A stretch of 64,000 nt of DNA from Candidatus Dechloromonas phosphoritropha (GCA_016722705.1 JADKGN010000004.1:1-64000); one strand, 5' to 3'. Positions 25,772 through 35,517 are shown, counted from the first letter of the stretch. Numbers and translations: made by a program. Notes: generated by a model not told the origin, from the sequence alone.

Positions 25772-26356
25772 ATGATCGAGCTTTCTGAAAGCCTAAAAGA
25801 GAAAATGTTTGGCGATGACGCCATCCTGCGCTATATCGATGATGTCCGCATAGCTTTTGATTCTGGAGATCGCTCAGCACTTCTTTTCGTCGTCTTCTTA
25901 TGTGCTAGGTTCCAAGCGGTCATCCCCGAATGGGCAACAGATGCATTGCTGAAAGCAGAAGCGGAACTTGAAGCAGGCAAGGTTGAAGACCCCAACGTGG
26001 TCTTTGGCTGGCCTAAGATCAGGAAAGGTCAGCGAGAAAAGGCGGCTCGCCAAAAAGACCTTGCTTCCAAAGTGCTGGGGTATCTGCAAAATCATCGGCT
26101 CGCTGGTGGCGGGCTTAATGCTGACCTTGATTTCCAAGGGGTTGCAGACGAGCTGGAAATCTCAAGGCGGGATGTTGAGGATATCTACAAACAGCACGGG
26201 CAATTTGTTAAAGACTTACCAAGGGGTAACCCGGATGGTGGAGTCTATGCATTTGGCCACGGAACAATTGCGATGCCACGGCGAAGCGGTCGGCCAACAC
26301 TCGATCATGGTCATGCAAATCTAGACACAAAACCTGAAAAACCTGTGTCTGACTAG
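25772..26356 (+). CDS. Hypothetical island protein
   Basis: It encodes 194 residues with no family recognised. The N-terminal half is helical; a region around 115-160 (FQGVADELEISRRDVEDIYKQH) looks like a helix-turn-helix. The tail is rich in G, P and H. It may be a regulator or replication accessory of the island. Confidence 0.6.
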   Translation: MIELSESLKEKMFGDDAILRYIDDVRIAFDSGDRSALLFVVFLCARFQAVIPEWATDALLKAEAELEAGKVEDPNVVFGWPKIRKGQREKAARQKDLASKVLGYLQNHRLAGGGLNADLDFQGVADELEISRRDVEDIYKQHGQFVKDLPRGNPDGGVYAFGHGTIAMPRRSGRPTLDHGHANLDTKPEKPVSD

Positions 26357-26421
26357 ATTTTCAAAACGCCGCAACATGGAGCCTTGAAAAACACGTCCAA
26401 CAACGGACGAACAAGGAAACC

Positions 26422-26640
26422 ATGGCTCATCAACTCCCCGAAACCGGCTTTCTTCGCCTCCGGAATATCATTGGCGATGCGAAAGCAAATCCGCCAATCC
26501 CTGCAGTTATCCCTGTCAGCAAGTCGACTTGGTGGGCATGGGTTCGTAGTGGCAAAGCACCGGCAGCAAAAAAACTTGGCCCCCGGACAACCGTATGGTC
26601 GGTCGACTCAATCCGCGCCTATCTGGCATCTGCGAAGTAG
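26422..26640 (+). CDS. AlpA/excisionase-type small DNA-binding protein
   Basis: It encodes 72 residues. GFLRLRNIIG, then PVSKSTWWAWVRSGKAP and RTTVWSVDSIRAYL match the winged-helix AlpA/MerR-like fold used by P4-type islands to control the integrase and excision. It lies downstream of the integrase, as expected. Confidence 0.85.
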   Translation: MAHQLPETGFLRLRNIIGDAKANPPIPAVIPVSKSTWWAWVRSGKAPAAKKLGPRTTVWSVDSIRAYLASAK

Positions 26641-26649
26641 GGGGCGATC

Positions 26650-26952
26650 GTGAAAAAAGAAAAAGGCCACCCGAAGGCAGCCCGTAAAACACTCGCCGCC
26701 CATTATGCAGACCTTTCCGCATCGGCACAACGCAAACGCCTGCTGGATGCCCTGCGCTGCGGGCCAGTGACGACAATCGAGGCGCGGCGTAACCTGGACA
26801 TTCTGATGCCTGCGGCTCGCGTCCATGAACTGAAGCACCGGCACGGGTACAACATTCAGACTTTGCGAACGCGGCAGCAAACGGAGTGCGGCAGGCTACA
26901 CAGTGTCGCCCGATACGTTCTGCTGGCGGGGGGCGTAGATCATGGCAAATGA
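26650..26952 (+). CDS. Phage-type helix-turn-helix protein
   Basis: It encodes 100 residues. QRKRLLDALRCGPVTTIEARRNLDILMPAARVHELKHRHGYNI is the usual pattern of a small phage and island HTH family that reads like a MarR-type wing. The stop overlaps the next small gene's ATG at 26942, indicating an operon. Confidence 0.75.
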   Translation: MKKEKGHPKAARKTLAAHYADLSASAQRKRLLDALRCGPVTTIEARRNLDILMPAARVHELKHRHGYNIQTLRTRQQTECGRLHSVARYVLLAGGVDHGK

Positions 26953-27976
26953 TGATTGGCTGGAAAGCCTGTACGCGCTCGCCTATCGCTTTCAAGGGCT
27001 TGGTGTAGTACCAATCCTCTTGACTTAGCGGTCTGTCATCTAATTTTGGCAACTTTGCCATCTGGCCGCGCCAAGATATAATCGAGCATGTAACCAATTG
27101 ATATAAATAGGCGTTATATGACGGCCTAAATATGCCAATATCGTTTCACGGCTAACGGACTACATTCATGGCGCCAATTTCCTTGCCGCCGCCCGCCGCG
27201 AGCCTCGGTTTTTCACCCGAAACCGTGAATTGCCATTCACGAATCTGATCGCTTTCCTGCTCACCGGCATTCGCGGCGCAGTTCAGGCGGAGCTTGATTC
27301 CTTCTTTGCCCTGCTTGCCGGAAGAACCCGCCTTTGTCGGGCGATCACGGCCAGTGCCTTCTCAAAGGCGCGCAGCCATCTGGTCGCCAATCTCTTTGAG
27401 CCGCTCAATACAGAATTGCTGCGCCTGGTCGATGAGGTCGTTCCGCAGCAGCCGGACTGGCAAGGCTTGCGGGTCTTGGCGGCGGATGCATCGAAGGTAC
27501 GTCTGACCTTGCTTGACCTGGAAGGGCGCCGCCATATTCGAGAAGCGGCCATCTTCGGTTTGTTTCGGCCAGGGATCGAATTGTTCGACTCGCTGATTTT
27601 GCACAGTTCGCTGGTCGGCGAACGTCAGATGTTGTTTGAGCGGCTTGACCGACTCGGTGCTCAGGACATGCTGGTGCTTGATCGCGGGTATCCGGGTGCC
27701 TGGTTGGTCGCGGCGCTGTTGCATCGAGGTATCCCCTTTTGCATACGCTGTGATTCGTCCGCTTCCTTTTCTGCCATCACCCAGTTCATGCGATCCGGAG
27801 AAGATGAGGCGCAGGTGACATTGCCGCCACCGCATCGTCAGGATGCCATTGATTACGAGTGTCCGCGTCTGCCTTCTATGGTTCGCCTGATTCGTCAGGT
27901 GACGCCGACTGGCAAGGTACGGGTCTTGATGACCTCCTTGCTTGATACCGCGCGGTATCCGGCCACAAGCTTCTCA

Positions 27977-29101
27977 TTCCGTTTCTAATTCGTTAATGCA
28001 TTAACTATCCACGGCCAGTGTACGATTGAGCGGACACGCTGGTGCTCTGATTCAAGGGTTTTGAGGCTCGATTCGAGTTGATCTTCAAGTGCATCGATGC
28101 TATCGAAGGCCAGGTTGTGGAAGAACTTCTCGCGCAGTTCATCCCAGAGATGCTCGACCGGGTTGAGTTCAGGGGCATAGGGAGGCAACGGTAGCAGGTG
28201 TATGTTTTCGGGTGTTCTGAGTGCTTGGCTGGCATGCCAGCCCGCACCGTCAAGGACCATGACGATCCGATCCATCGGATGGCGTGCCGCCACTTCGTCG
28301 AGGAATAGCTGCATGCACGGCGTATTGACGTGCGGCAAGATCAGCGAGTCAAGCGCGCCCGTATCCACATCGACGGCCGCGTAGGCGTAGGTGTATTGGT
28401 GGGTGAGCATGGCCCGGCACAACGGTCGAATGGGTTGGGGCGCCCAGGCACGACGCACATCGTTGATGCGCCCGAAGCGCGCTTCGTCCTGAAACATCAG
28501 ACGGATCGGGGTTCCTTGAGCGAAATCTCTCCGGAGTTCGGCAAGGGTGTCGGGGAGTTTTTTTCCACGCCTCCTGCGCGGTCGGATCACTTTGCGGATG
28601 TCGCTTGTCTGGCGCCAGCTTGCGCCAACCGTTGCGATGCAGCACGTTGTAGGCGGAGGACAGCGCCATCGGGCGTCCCAGCGCTTTCTCCAGGGCCGGC
28701 TTGATCTGACTGACGACCAATATACCGCCCTTGGCCGCTTGGTCGAAAAAGGGTTTCAACAGTTCGGCTTCTTGCGCTCGGGTGAAATTCTCCCGGTGGC
28801 GTCCGCCTCGTGCAGGTTCCGATTCACCGCCTACCCGATGTCCAGCCAGAAACGCGTTGCGTAATCGTGAGGCCCAACTGAGCGAAACACCGATCACCGC
28901 GGCGGTCTGCTCAAGATTCAAACCGTAGCACAACGGCAGAACAACCGCTTGGGCCTGGCGCAGTTGTTCCACACTCTTGGCTTCTTTGACAATCTTCAGC
29001 GCCTCCGCTACCGACCCCTCTCCCTTGAACGGCCTTCCCATGCCACACCTCAGATCTCATTGAGATGCACTTATTATTGCTTAATTGGTGTGAAAATGGA
29101 A
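27977..29101 (-). mobile_element. IS630-family element inserted in the IS4 transposase gene
   Basis: Its ends are TTCCGTTTC at the left and, inverted, TTCCATTTT at the right. The flanking trinucleotide TCA (27974-27976 and 29102-29104) is repeated, and removing one copy rejoins the IS4 frame as ATSFSALYHSRW. IS630 elements usually duplicate TA, so the TCA repeat is unusual and the exact ends may be off by a base or two. Confidence 0.78.
27985..29041 (-). pseudogene. IS630-family transposase, two frames
   Basis: The N-terminal part (to about 28560) has HTH segments (LNLEQTAAVIGVSLSWASRL). The C-terminal part has the DDE_3 core: MFQDEARFGRI, VMVLDGAGWHAS and PPYAPELNPVEHLWDELRE. The parts are joined across a run of seven A at 28559-28565; six would restore one frame. 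This may be a homopolymer error or a translational slippage site, which some IS630 elements use. Confidence 0.8.
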
Positions 29102-29616
29102 TCAGCCCTTTATCACAGCCGTTGGCGTATCGAGGAGGCGTTCAAGCGCATCAAACACCGGCTCAATCTGGAGCACACGTCCGGCCTGACTTGGCTGGCC
29201 GCCTGCCAGGATGTTGGGGCCAAGATGGTGTGTGACAATCTCAATGCCCTGGCCACCTACCTGGCTGCGGAAGAGCGGCTGCCCAGCGATTCGCCATGGC
29301 GAGTGAATCGGACGATGGCCTTCAATACCGTACGTCGTATCTTGCCCCGAGTCTTGGCGGGTGTGCAGCAAATCACCACCCGAGTTACCAAGGAAATCTT
29401 CTCGGAAATCGTCAAAAACCTTCAGAAATTTATCCCTGATCGTGCTCGACCTCGGCCAAACCAGCGAAAGCCTCACCTGTCCTTTGCTTACAAACCCGCC
29501 GTATGACTATGGACTAAGTTGAGAGGATTGGGTGTAGTACCTGACCTTGCGACGCTTTCAATCTGCGAAGCCTGGGGCGTCTATCTCTTCCTACGGCGCT
29601 TGACGGAGGGCGGTTG

Positions 29617-30147
29617 ATGATTGATCGTCAAGAACAGGCAAGGCGTGGACAAAAACCACGGCGTATCGGAAAAACAGAACATTATGCAGCGATAGAACAT
29701 CGCGTGATTGAATCACCCGCATTTGCCGACCTGAAGCCGACGGCGGTATTGCTGTTGCTACTTCTTGCTCGACAACTGAAAAAGGATAACAACGGCCATC
29801 TGCAAGCATCATTCAAATGGTGCAAGCGTTACGGTATCGGCAGCGAACACACCTTGCGCGACTCCATTGCAGCCTTGATAGCGCATGGCCTGATCTACCG
29901 CACGCGCAGTCATGGGGCTAACGGCGCATGGGCAAGGTATGCCGTGACTTGGCTACCGATCAAGCAACGCGAAGGCCTTTTTATGGATGGCTACAAGCCT
30001 TGTGCGTGGCGTGACTGGAAACCTGCTGAAAAAAAAGCTCCCGGCAAAAAGTGCAGGATTGATCCGGCAGAAAGTGCAGTTTCACCCCCGAACATCCGGC
30101 AGAAAGTGCAGGAAGTAGGGGGGCAGAAAATGCAGACTATGAATTAA
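29617..30147 (+). CDS. Winged-helix protein, possible replication initiator of the island
   Basis: It encodes 176 residues from the ATG that overlaps the TGA of the split small gene; an in-frame TTG lies just upstream. HYAAIEHRVIESPAFADLKPTAVLLLLLLARQL and the region to about residue 115 (YGIGSEHTLRDSIAALIAHGLIYRTR) form a winged-helix-type domain seen in phage and plasmid replication proteins. The tail is basic then Gln-rich. Function inferred weakly. Confidence 0.6.
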   Translation: MIDRQEQARRGQKPRRIGKTEHYAAIEHRVIESPAFADLKPTAVLLLLLLARQLKKDNNGHLQASFKWCKRYGIGSEHTLRDSIAALIAHGLIYRTRSHGANGAWARYAVTWLPIKQREGLFMDGYKPCAWRDWKPAEKKAPGKKCRIDPAESAVSPPNIRQKVQEVGGQKMQTMN

Positions 30148-30192
30148 TACCATGTAGTAGTGCAGTGCATGGGTAACTGAACGAGGAAATGA

Positions 30193-30834
30193 ATGATGGT
30201 CAGCACGAAATCACGAAGCAAAACGCCGGCTGCGGCGAAGGTAAAAAATTCTGGCTCGGATAACTTGGCGGTCAAGGCTGAGTCTGCCGAAGAAAAGGAA
30301 ATGTACACGGCAAAACTCGCTTGCTCGCCGGCAGTGCGCGGCGCCGTCACTACGGAGGCTTTCAGCAAGTCCTATGGCGAGACGAATCTCAATGCCTTGA
30401 TTCACCTGTTAAGCGACGAAAACAAAAAAATCATAAGTGGCGACCTGTCACGCGCCGACAGCCTATTGATGACCCAGGCCAATACCTTGGATGCCATATT
30501 CAACGAATTGGCACGCCGAGCAGGCTCGAACATGGGCGAGTACATGGATGCCTTCGAGCGGTACCTGCGGCTCGCGCTGAAGGCGCAGAGCCAGTGCCGG
30601 GCGACTCTGGAAACGCTGGCGGCGATCAAGAACCCGCCCGTGATCTACGCCAAGCAGGCCAACATCGCCAACGGGCCGCAGCAGGTGAATAACGGCACCA
30701 TGCCCGCCCCCGCAGGCTGGGAAAACTCAATCGAGCCAAACAAACTTTTGGAGCAACAACATGAGCAACGGCTGGACACCGGAACGCAGGGCACGACAAT
30801 CGGCGCTGATTCGGCAATGGCGACCTTGGGATAA
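30193..30834 (+). CDS. Conserved island protein of unknown function
   Basis: It encodes 213 residues. A lysine-rich start is followed by a helical region (about 60-150: LLMTQANTLDAIFNELARRAGSN, YLRLALKAQSQCRATLETLAAIKNP) and a segment AKQANIANGPQQVNNG typical of a hypothetical family on proteobacterial islands. Its end overlaps the next gene's start by about 75 nt in another frame. Confidence 0.65.
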   Translation: MMVSTKSRSKTPAAAKVKNSGSDNLAVKAESAEEKEMYTAKLACSPAVRGAVTTEAFSKSYGETNLNALIHLLSDENKKIISGDLSRADSLLMTQANTLDAIFNELARRAGSNMGEYMDAFERYLRLALKAQSQCRATLETLAAIKNPPVIYAKQANIANGPQQVNNGTMPAPAGWENSIEPNKLLEQQHEQRLDTGTQGTTIGADSAMATLG

Positions 30835-30943
30835 GTCGACCGGTCCGAAGTCGGCAGGAGGCAAGGCGGCTGTTTCTCGGAATGCCTACAAGGGTGGCAC
30901 ACGGCCAATGCTGCGGGAACTAGCCAAGCTGCTGAAAACTTGA
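30761..30943 (+). CDS. Short conserved island protein
   Basis: It encodes 60 residues. MSNGWTPERRARQSALIRQW and STGPKSAGGKAAVSRNAYKGG form a pattern found in a family of short basic proteins on betaproteobacterial islands, usually just after the gene above, with overlap. Function unknown. Confidence 0.72.
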   Translation: MSNGWTPERRARQSALIRQWRPWDKSTGPKSAGGKAAVSRNAYKGGTRPMLRELAKLLKT

Positions 30944-30993
30944 ACATGTGACGGTGGGCGTGGTTAAGGAGGCCGAACCATCGAATGCCCAAT

Positions 30994-31344
30994 TTAGACG
31001 ACCCTGGCGGGGTGCCATCCTCCTTTTGCCATTCGCTTTGCAACTAGCGAACAGTAATCGCTCGGAGCGATCTCTCGACCATGACCGTGCCTCCTGTGAT
31101 TGCACAGGTGACAGGCTGCAACTATGTTCTCCGGCCAACCGGTGCCACCATCCTTGTGAGGGACTAGATGTTCACCAGTGCATTGAAGGAGTTTTGCTTG
31201 TTTGAGAGTCAGATGGTGCTGTTGTGCAAAATTTTGCACGTCACCTAGCCACATGGGTTGCCGACAATAAAAGCAGCGGCCAGATTGTTTGTGAAAAGCA
31301 ATTTTGCGGGACGTAACGAGAAACGGGCGGCTGTATGCGGCCAT
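30994..31344 (-). CDS. HNH endonuclease-type protein
   Basis: It encodes 116 residues. CFYCRQP (zinc knuckle), EHLVPHKDGGTGWPENIVAACHLCNHRRHG is a full HNH motif with two Cys pairs (C-x2-C at about 24-27 and C-x2-C near 79-82). Stand-alone HNH proteins of this size are found on phages and islands. It runs opposite to the upstream island genes. Confidence 0.85.
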   Translation of the reverse strand: MAAYSRPFLVTSRKIAFHKQSGRCFYCRQPMWLGDVQNFAQQHHLTLKQAKLLQCTGEHLVPHKDGGTGWPENIVAACHLCNHRRHGHGREIAPSDYCSLVAKRMAKGGWHPARVV

Positions 31345-31620
31345 GAGAAACCCCTGAAGTTAAGGAATAACCCACGCCCGACATTGCGTCTAGGCAATGG
31401 TACTGACCCTCTAGCGCGTGATCAGCACTACAAACTCGGGGGATTGCCCACCGACGTCTAGGCATCTAATGTGATTGCCTAGTACCGATAATAATATGGA
31501 GCATCCTCAATGTCCAGATTCCCGTTGCGAGGGTACCAGCCCGAGATTTCTCGCCGTGGATCTGGAGAAGCAACTGCTACCCGGCCCTTAGACATCCTCA
31601 GTCAAAACGAGTCAACTTCC

Positions 31621-32187
31621 TCAGTCGCAATACATTACCTTGCCTCGCTGGTAACAACGCGCTCCATCGCTGCGTGTGGTCTTGCCGGCCTCTGTCGTAT
31701 ATCGCTGTCCGGTTTGATCCGAGCAACTTGCTCCATTGCAGCTTTTGATTACAGACAGTGGGGCTGGCGCTTGATAGTCGGCAGCTAGCTCAGGTTGCCG
31801 CGCCTCCTTCGCCGCACGCGCTATTTCCAAATCACGCTGGCGTCGCTGATTCTCTGCAATTTCCTGCTGTAAGCGAATTGATGCTTGTCGAGCATCCTCT
31901 GCTGCTACTGCACGTTGTTGCTTTTGTAGTGCCGCACGATCGGCGGCTTTCTCGGCCTCGATGCCTTCGACCTGTGCTGCTGTACGCGCATTGACTTCAT
32001 AAGCTTGGCGCTGCCGTTGAGGCGAAATATATTCGCTTGGGCGAACCTGTTCCACGCTTGCTCCCCCAGAACAAGCACCATCAGTGATAACAACCTTGCC
32101 ATTTGGCATCCGGCACTTGATCGCGTCGGCGTGGGCTGCTTCTGATAGTGTGACAAGCGTGAGAAGTAACAACAAACCAGTTTTCAT
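31621..32187 (-). CDS. Exported DUF4124-type protein with coiled coil
   Basis: It encodes 188 residues from the ATG at 32187; GGGGTG is close upstream. A signal peptide ends near AHADA. DUF4124-like start IKCRMPNGKVVITDGACSG, then a long charged coiled coil (about 60-135) and a C-terminal part with paired cysteines (CNGASC, CYQRGKVMYC). Such proteins sit in the periplasm; function unknown. Confidence 0.72.
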   Translation of the reverse strand: MKTGLLLLLTLVTLSEAAHADAIKCRMPNGKVVITDGACSGGASVEQVRPSEYISPQRQRQAYEVNARTAAQVEGIEAEKAADRAALQKQQRAVAAEDARQASIRLQQEIAENQRRQRDLEIARAAKEARQPELAADYQAPAPLSVIKSCNGASCSDQTGQRYTTEAGKTTRSDGARCYQRGKVMYCD

Positions 32188-32242
32188 TAACACCCCCTAC
32201 GGCTCACGATGTACCCCCGAAATTTCCTGACTCTTCTGGCCC

Positions 32243-33118
32243 CTATCTTGCACCAGCTAGCGATGGGCCTACTTGCTCCTGAAACCAAGCAATACAGTGG
32301 CGACCAGAAGCAAATGTGCGTTGCTGACCATTCCAATGGACGGCAAAGTTAAGGCCGATAATCATAAAATCGCCGCCATATTCAAGCAACACACGCTTTA
32401 CGTCGTCGACTGTCGCGTTAGGCGCCATTGCCTTTGCCAAGGACATGGCGCTCGAAGGGTCTGCATTTCTTCCTGGGGCGGGTCTGCTCTGGTTTTCGGG
32501 AAAAACACCAAACCTGCCCGTGATCTTATTGATCACCAAAGCTGGATCAAGATCATCGCCCAGCACCCGGACTGCCTCATTTAGCGCTCTTGCAGCATCC
32601 TTGCGGCCAGTTGTGATTAGCATTTTAGCGAAGTCAAGGACAGCCTTCTGCTCGCCGAAATATCTCGTCAGAAAGGCATTGTGCATTACCTCTGAGACCT
32701 GTCGCCGATTCTTGAATGCCTTTTCTGTAATCATGTACAGGCGAAACGTGAAGGCCAAACTCTTGGAGGTCTTTGCCAGCGTCGCTGCTAATGTTGTCAG
32801 GTCAGGGTAATACTCCACTGCCGTTTCCCAGTCCTGACTAAACTGTTGCACCCCCTCGTCAGCGGCGGCATCACCGGCATCGAAATCACTCTCGCCCATG
32901 CCGGTGCTTTGATACTCAGCATCGTAAGCCTTGCGTTTGACGGGGTCAGAAAGCACCCCGTATGCCTCGTTGATCTCAGCCATCTTGCGGTGAGCCTCGT
33001 CGGCAGACCCCGAATACTTATCCGGGTGATAGCGTTGAGCGAGGGCGCGAAATGCTGCCTTGATGACCACATCTTCGGCTTGCGGGGTAACCCCCAGGAT
33101 CGCGTAATAGTCTCTCAT
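32243..33118 (-). CDS. J-domain protein with uncharacterised C-terminal region
   Basis: It encodes 291 residues. Residues 1-68 are a J domain with the HPD motif (ALAQRYHPDKYSG), which would stimulate a DnaK ATPase. There is no Gly/Phe region, zinc centre or DnaJ C-terminal domain. Residues 85-290 are a helical domain of unknown type. On an island next to DUF4124 and HNH genes, it may be cargo rather than housekeeping. Confidence 0.82.
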   Translation of the reverse strand: MRDYYAILGVTPQAEDVVIKAAFRALAQRYHPDKYSGSADEAHRKMAEINEAYGVLSDPVKRKAYDAEYQSTGMGESDFDAGDAAADEGVQQFSQDWETAVEYYPDLTTLAATLAKTSKSLAFTFRLYMITEKAFKNRRQVSEVMHNAFLTRYFGEQKAVLDFAKMLITTGRKDAARALNEAVRVLGDDLDPALVINKITGRFGVFPENQSRPAPGRNADPSSAMSLAKAMAPNATVDDVKRVLLEYGGDFMIIGLNFAVHWNGQQRTFASGRHCIAWFQEQVGPSLAGAR

Positions 33119-33328
33119 CTGTGAAACGCCCCGTATTCCTCAGAGCGGCGAGTGATAATGTTATTTGGATTATGCCCCAAGGAACCACAAGGGTCTGAGT
33201 TTTTGGCATCGTAAATTCTCGACAAACCGAACGATAGAGATAGCAGCAATCGGCTGGAGGCAACGTTGGGGGCATGTCGGAAATTGATAAATAGCAAACC
33301 ATTGCAGCGCAGGCGATCCAGATGTTAG

Positions 33329-35050
33329 CCCGAATTTTTCATAAAAGCAGGCGAATCTCGTTTAACCCATTGATATAATTGGGGTTACGCCAATAACGCT
33401 TCGTAAGAAGCCTAAACGAGACCGCCTATGGACCATTCTATCCCAACCCAGCTTCGCTTTCCCGCCAGCGCCGGATTTACGATCCGGGCAGAGTTTGACG
33501 GCGGGGCGATGTCCTCCGACTTTGGCGCACTCCTGTTGCGTGGCATCGACCTGCAAATCGGCCTGATTCCCCGCCTGGTCAGCGCGATTCACGACAAACG
33601 CCACGCCTCGTACATTGACCATCCCCTGGCCGACCTGCTTCGTCAGCGGATATTCCAGACCGCCAGCGGTTACGCCGACGGTAATGACGCCAACACGCTG
33701 CGGCGCGATCCGCTGTTCAAACTGGCGGTCGGTCGTGCCCCGCTGGACGAGGGAAATGACCTGGCCTCCGGCCCCACGCTCTCCCGGCTCGAAAACAGCG
33801 TATCGCGCAAAGACATTTACCGCCTGGCCAAAAGCTTCGTCGACGCCTTCATCGCCAGCTACGCCCAAGCGCCTGCCGTGATCGTGCTCGATATGGATCA
33901 CTCGGAGGATGCCACTCACGGGCAGCAGGAACTGGCGTTCTATAACCCCCACTACGGGAATCACTGCTACCTGCCGCTGTTTCTCTTCGAAGGACTTTCC
34001 GGGAAGCTGATCACCGCCGTCCTGCGTCCGGGCAAGCGTCCCACCGGTAAAGAGAATGCGGTCATCATCAAGCGCGTGCTGCACCTGCTCCGCCAGGCCT
34101 GGCCCGAGACCCACATCCTGCTGCGCGGGGATGGTCACTTCGCGAATCCCGAACTGATGACCTTGTGCGAGTCCGATCCGCATCTGGACTTTCTCTTCGG
34201 CCTGGCCGGCAACCAGGTGCTCTCGCCCAAGGCCGAGCCGCTGCTGAAGAAAGCCCGTGCGCTGCACCAGACACACAGCGCCAACGCCCAGCGCCTGGGG
34301 AACGCCGAGCCTGCGGCGACACGACTGTACGACGATATCGAGTATCAGGCGGGCTCGTGGCCCAAGGCTTACCGCGTGGTGGTCAAGGCCGAGGTGATGG
34401 CCTTGGGTGACAACCCGCGGTACGTGGTGACCTCGCTGTCCGACCCGACGCCTGATGTGCTTTACAAAGAGCTGTACTGTGCTCGAGGGCAGGACGAGAA
34501 CTTCATCAAGGCGGTGAAGAACGACTTGGCCAGTGACCGGACCTCCGATCATGCCTTCCTCGCCAATCACCTGCGGCTGTTCTATTCGTGTGCGGCGTAT
34601 GGGTTGATTCACGGCTTGCGCGAGAACACGCTGGTGCATACGGAACTGGCCAAGGCGCAACCGCTGTCGATTATCCTGAAACTCTTTAAGTTGGCGGTGC
34701 GCGTGGTGCAGTACAAGGATCGGATCAAGCTGTCCTTGCCTACGTCGTGTCCGATGAAGGGGTGCTGGCGCGGGTGACCGAGTTGCTTTACCTCGTCCCG
34801 CGCCCGCCGGCACCGGCCTGATCGACTCGGCGACGCCGTCTCATGCTACCGACTCGAATCCGCTTGAGCGGAGGTCAGGTCTCGCCAGCGCTCTGTCCAG
34901 GGATCGATGGCGGCAGGGTGTGATGCCCAAAAGTTGGGGTATTTGGCCGATCGTGGCGGGTTGGCAGCAAAATTCGCAGCAAGCTGACTCGCATCACGGC
35001 TGGAATGGCACGACATTGACATCGCGCGGCGGGTTTATGAAACATCCGGG
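33329..35050 (+). mobile_element. IS1380-family element, copy 1
   Basis: It is 1722 bp. Inverted ends are CCCGAATTTTTCATAAA and CCCGGATGTTTCATAAA. A 4-bp TTAG duplication flanks it (33325-33328 and 35051-35054). Copy 2 at 54192-55914 is nearly identical, inverted, and one base longer. Confidence 0.94.
33428..34777 (+). pseudogene. IS1380 transposase, C-terminus frameshifted
   Basis: It encodes 449 residues versus 464 in the intact copy at 54421-55815. Motifs include VIVLDMDHSEDATHG and RGDGHFANPELM (DDE aspartates). At about 34757 it has four G where copy 2 has five, so the protein ends MKGCWRG instead of continuing for 22 more residues. The catalytic core is intact. Confidence 0.88.
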
Positions 35051-35149
35051 TTAGTTCGAGAGACATCCACCGCATGCTTTCGGGACTATTTTTCGCGTGC
35101 GTTTAATTTAGCCGCCGCACACCGGCCGGTCAGATAGACTATCCTTGAA

Positions 35150-35166
35150 CTAATCCATTGGATTAG
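35150..35166. promoter_or_regulatory. Operator-like palindrome before the toxin-antitoxin pair
   Basis: CTAATCC, ATT, GGATTAG is a perfect inverted repeat 10 nt before the toxin start. Such repeats are the usual autoregulatory site of HigA/XRE antitoxins. It overlaps the likely promoter. Confidence 0.65.
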
Positions 35167-35176
35167 AATCTATCCT

Positions 35177-35512
35177 GTGCAAACCATCGCCGAAACCACC
35201 GAATACATCCGCCGCGCTGAAAAGCTGCTGGCCGATGACGAGCGCCGGGACTTGCTGCACTACCTGGCCGCGCATCCTCGAGTTGGCGACCTGATGGAAG
35301 GTACTGGCGGCGTGCGCAAGCTGCGCTGGTCGCGAGGCAGCCGGGGGAAAAGCGGTGGGGTGCGGGTGATCTATTATTTTCACAGCGATGGCGTGCCGCT
35401 TTACCTGCTGACCCTGTTCGCCAAAAACGAACGGGCGAACCTGAGCAAGGCGGAGCGCAACGAACTGGCTGAATTGGTCGGGCTGCTGGTCGCTGCCTGG
35501 CATGAGGAGTAA
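35177..35512 (+). CDS. RelE/HigB-type toxin
   Basis: It encodes 111 residues from a GTG with no clear ribosome site. LLHYLAAHPRVGDLMEGTGGVRKLRWSR, GGVRVIYYF and LLTLFAKNERANLSKAERNEL are the typical RelE-superfamily strands and C-terminal helix. In such pairs the toxin cleaves mRNA on the ribosome. The toxin gene comes first, as in higBA. Confidence 0.9.
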   Translation: MQTIAETTEYIRRAEKLLADDERRDLLHYLAAHPRVGDLMEGTGGVRKLRWSRGSRGKSGGVRVIYYFHSDGVPLYLLTLFAKNERANLSKAERNELAELVGLLVAAWHEE

Positions 35513-35517
35513 GCAAC

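Larger units (their letters stand above)
27116..29506 (+). pseudogene. IS4 transposase, disrupted
   Basis: The N-terminal frame reads YANIVSRLTDYIHGANFLAAA before the first usable start, so a 1-nt shift near 27120 probably separates the ATG at 27117 from the body. The body (27230-27988) has PFTNLIAFLLTGIRGAV, LRVLAADASKVRL (first Asp) and LVLDRGYPGAWL (second Asp). The C-terminal part with the YHSRWRIEEAFKRIKHRL glutamate motif resumes at 29105 after the IS630. It cannot make an active protein. Confidence 0.85.
27012..29530 (+). mobile_element. IS4-family element with an IS630 inserted in it
   Basis: The terminal repeats begin CAATCCTCTTGACTTAG at the left and CAATCCTCTCAACTTAG at the right (inverted). 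The flanks carry a perfect 10-bp duplication GGTGTAGTAC (27002-27011 and 29531-29540), the size usual for IS4. A second copy of the right half lies at the window end (63643-64000). Confidence 0.92.
26942..29617 (+). pseudogene. 48-residue island gene split by IS4
   Basis: The ATG at 26942 gives MANDDWLESLYALAYRFQGL up to 27011. After removing the IS4 element and one 10-bp duplicate the frame continues PDLATLSICEAWGVYLF and ends in TGA at 29615-29617. The TGA overlaps the ATG of the next gene (TGATG), as in an intact operon. It is too short to be obvious and is recognised only by the reconstruction. Function unknown. Confidence 0.8.

Noticed and set aside
28547..28864. A plus-strand gene inside the IS630
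   Set aside because: It is antisense to the transposase and has no independent support.
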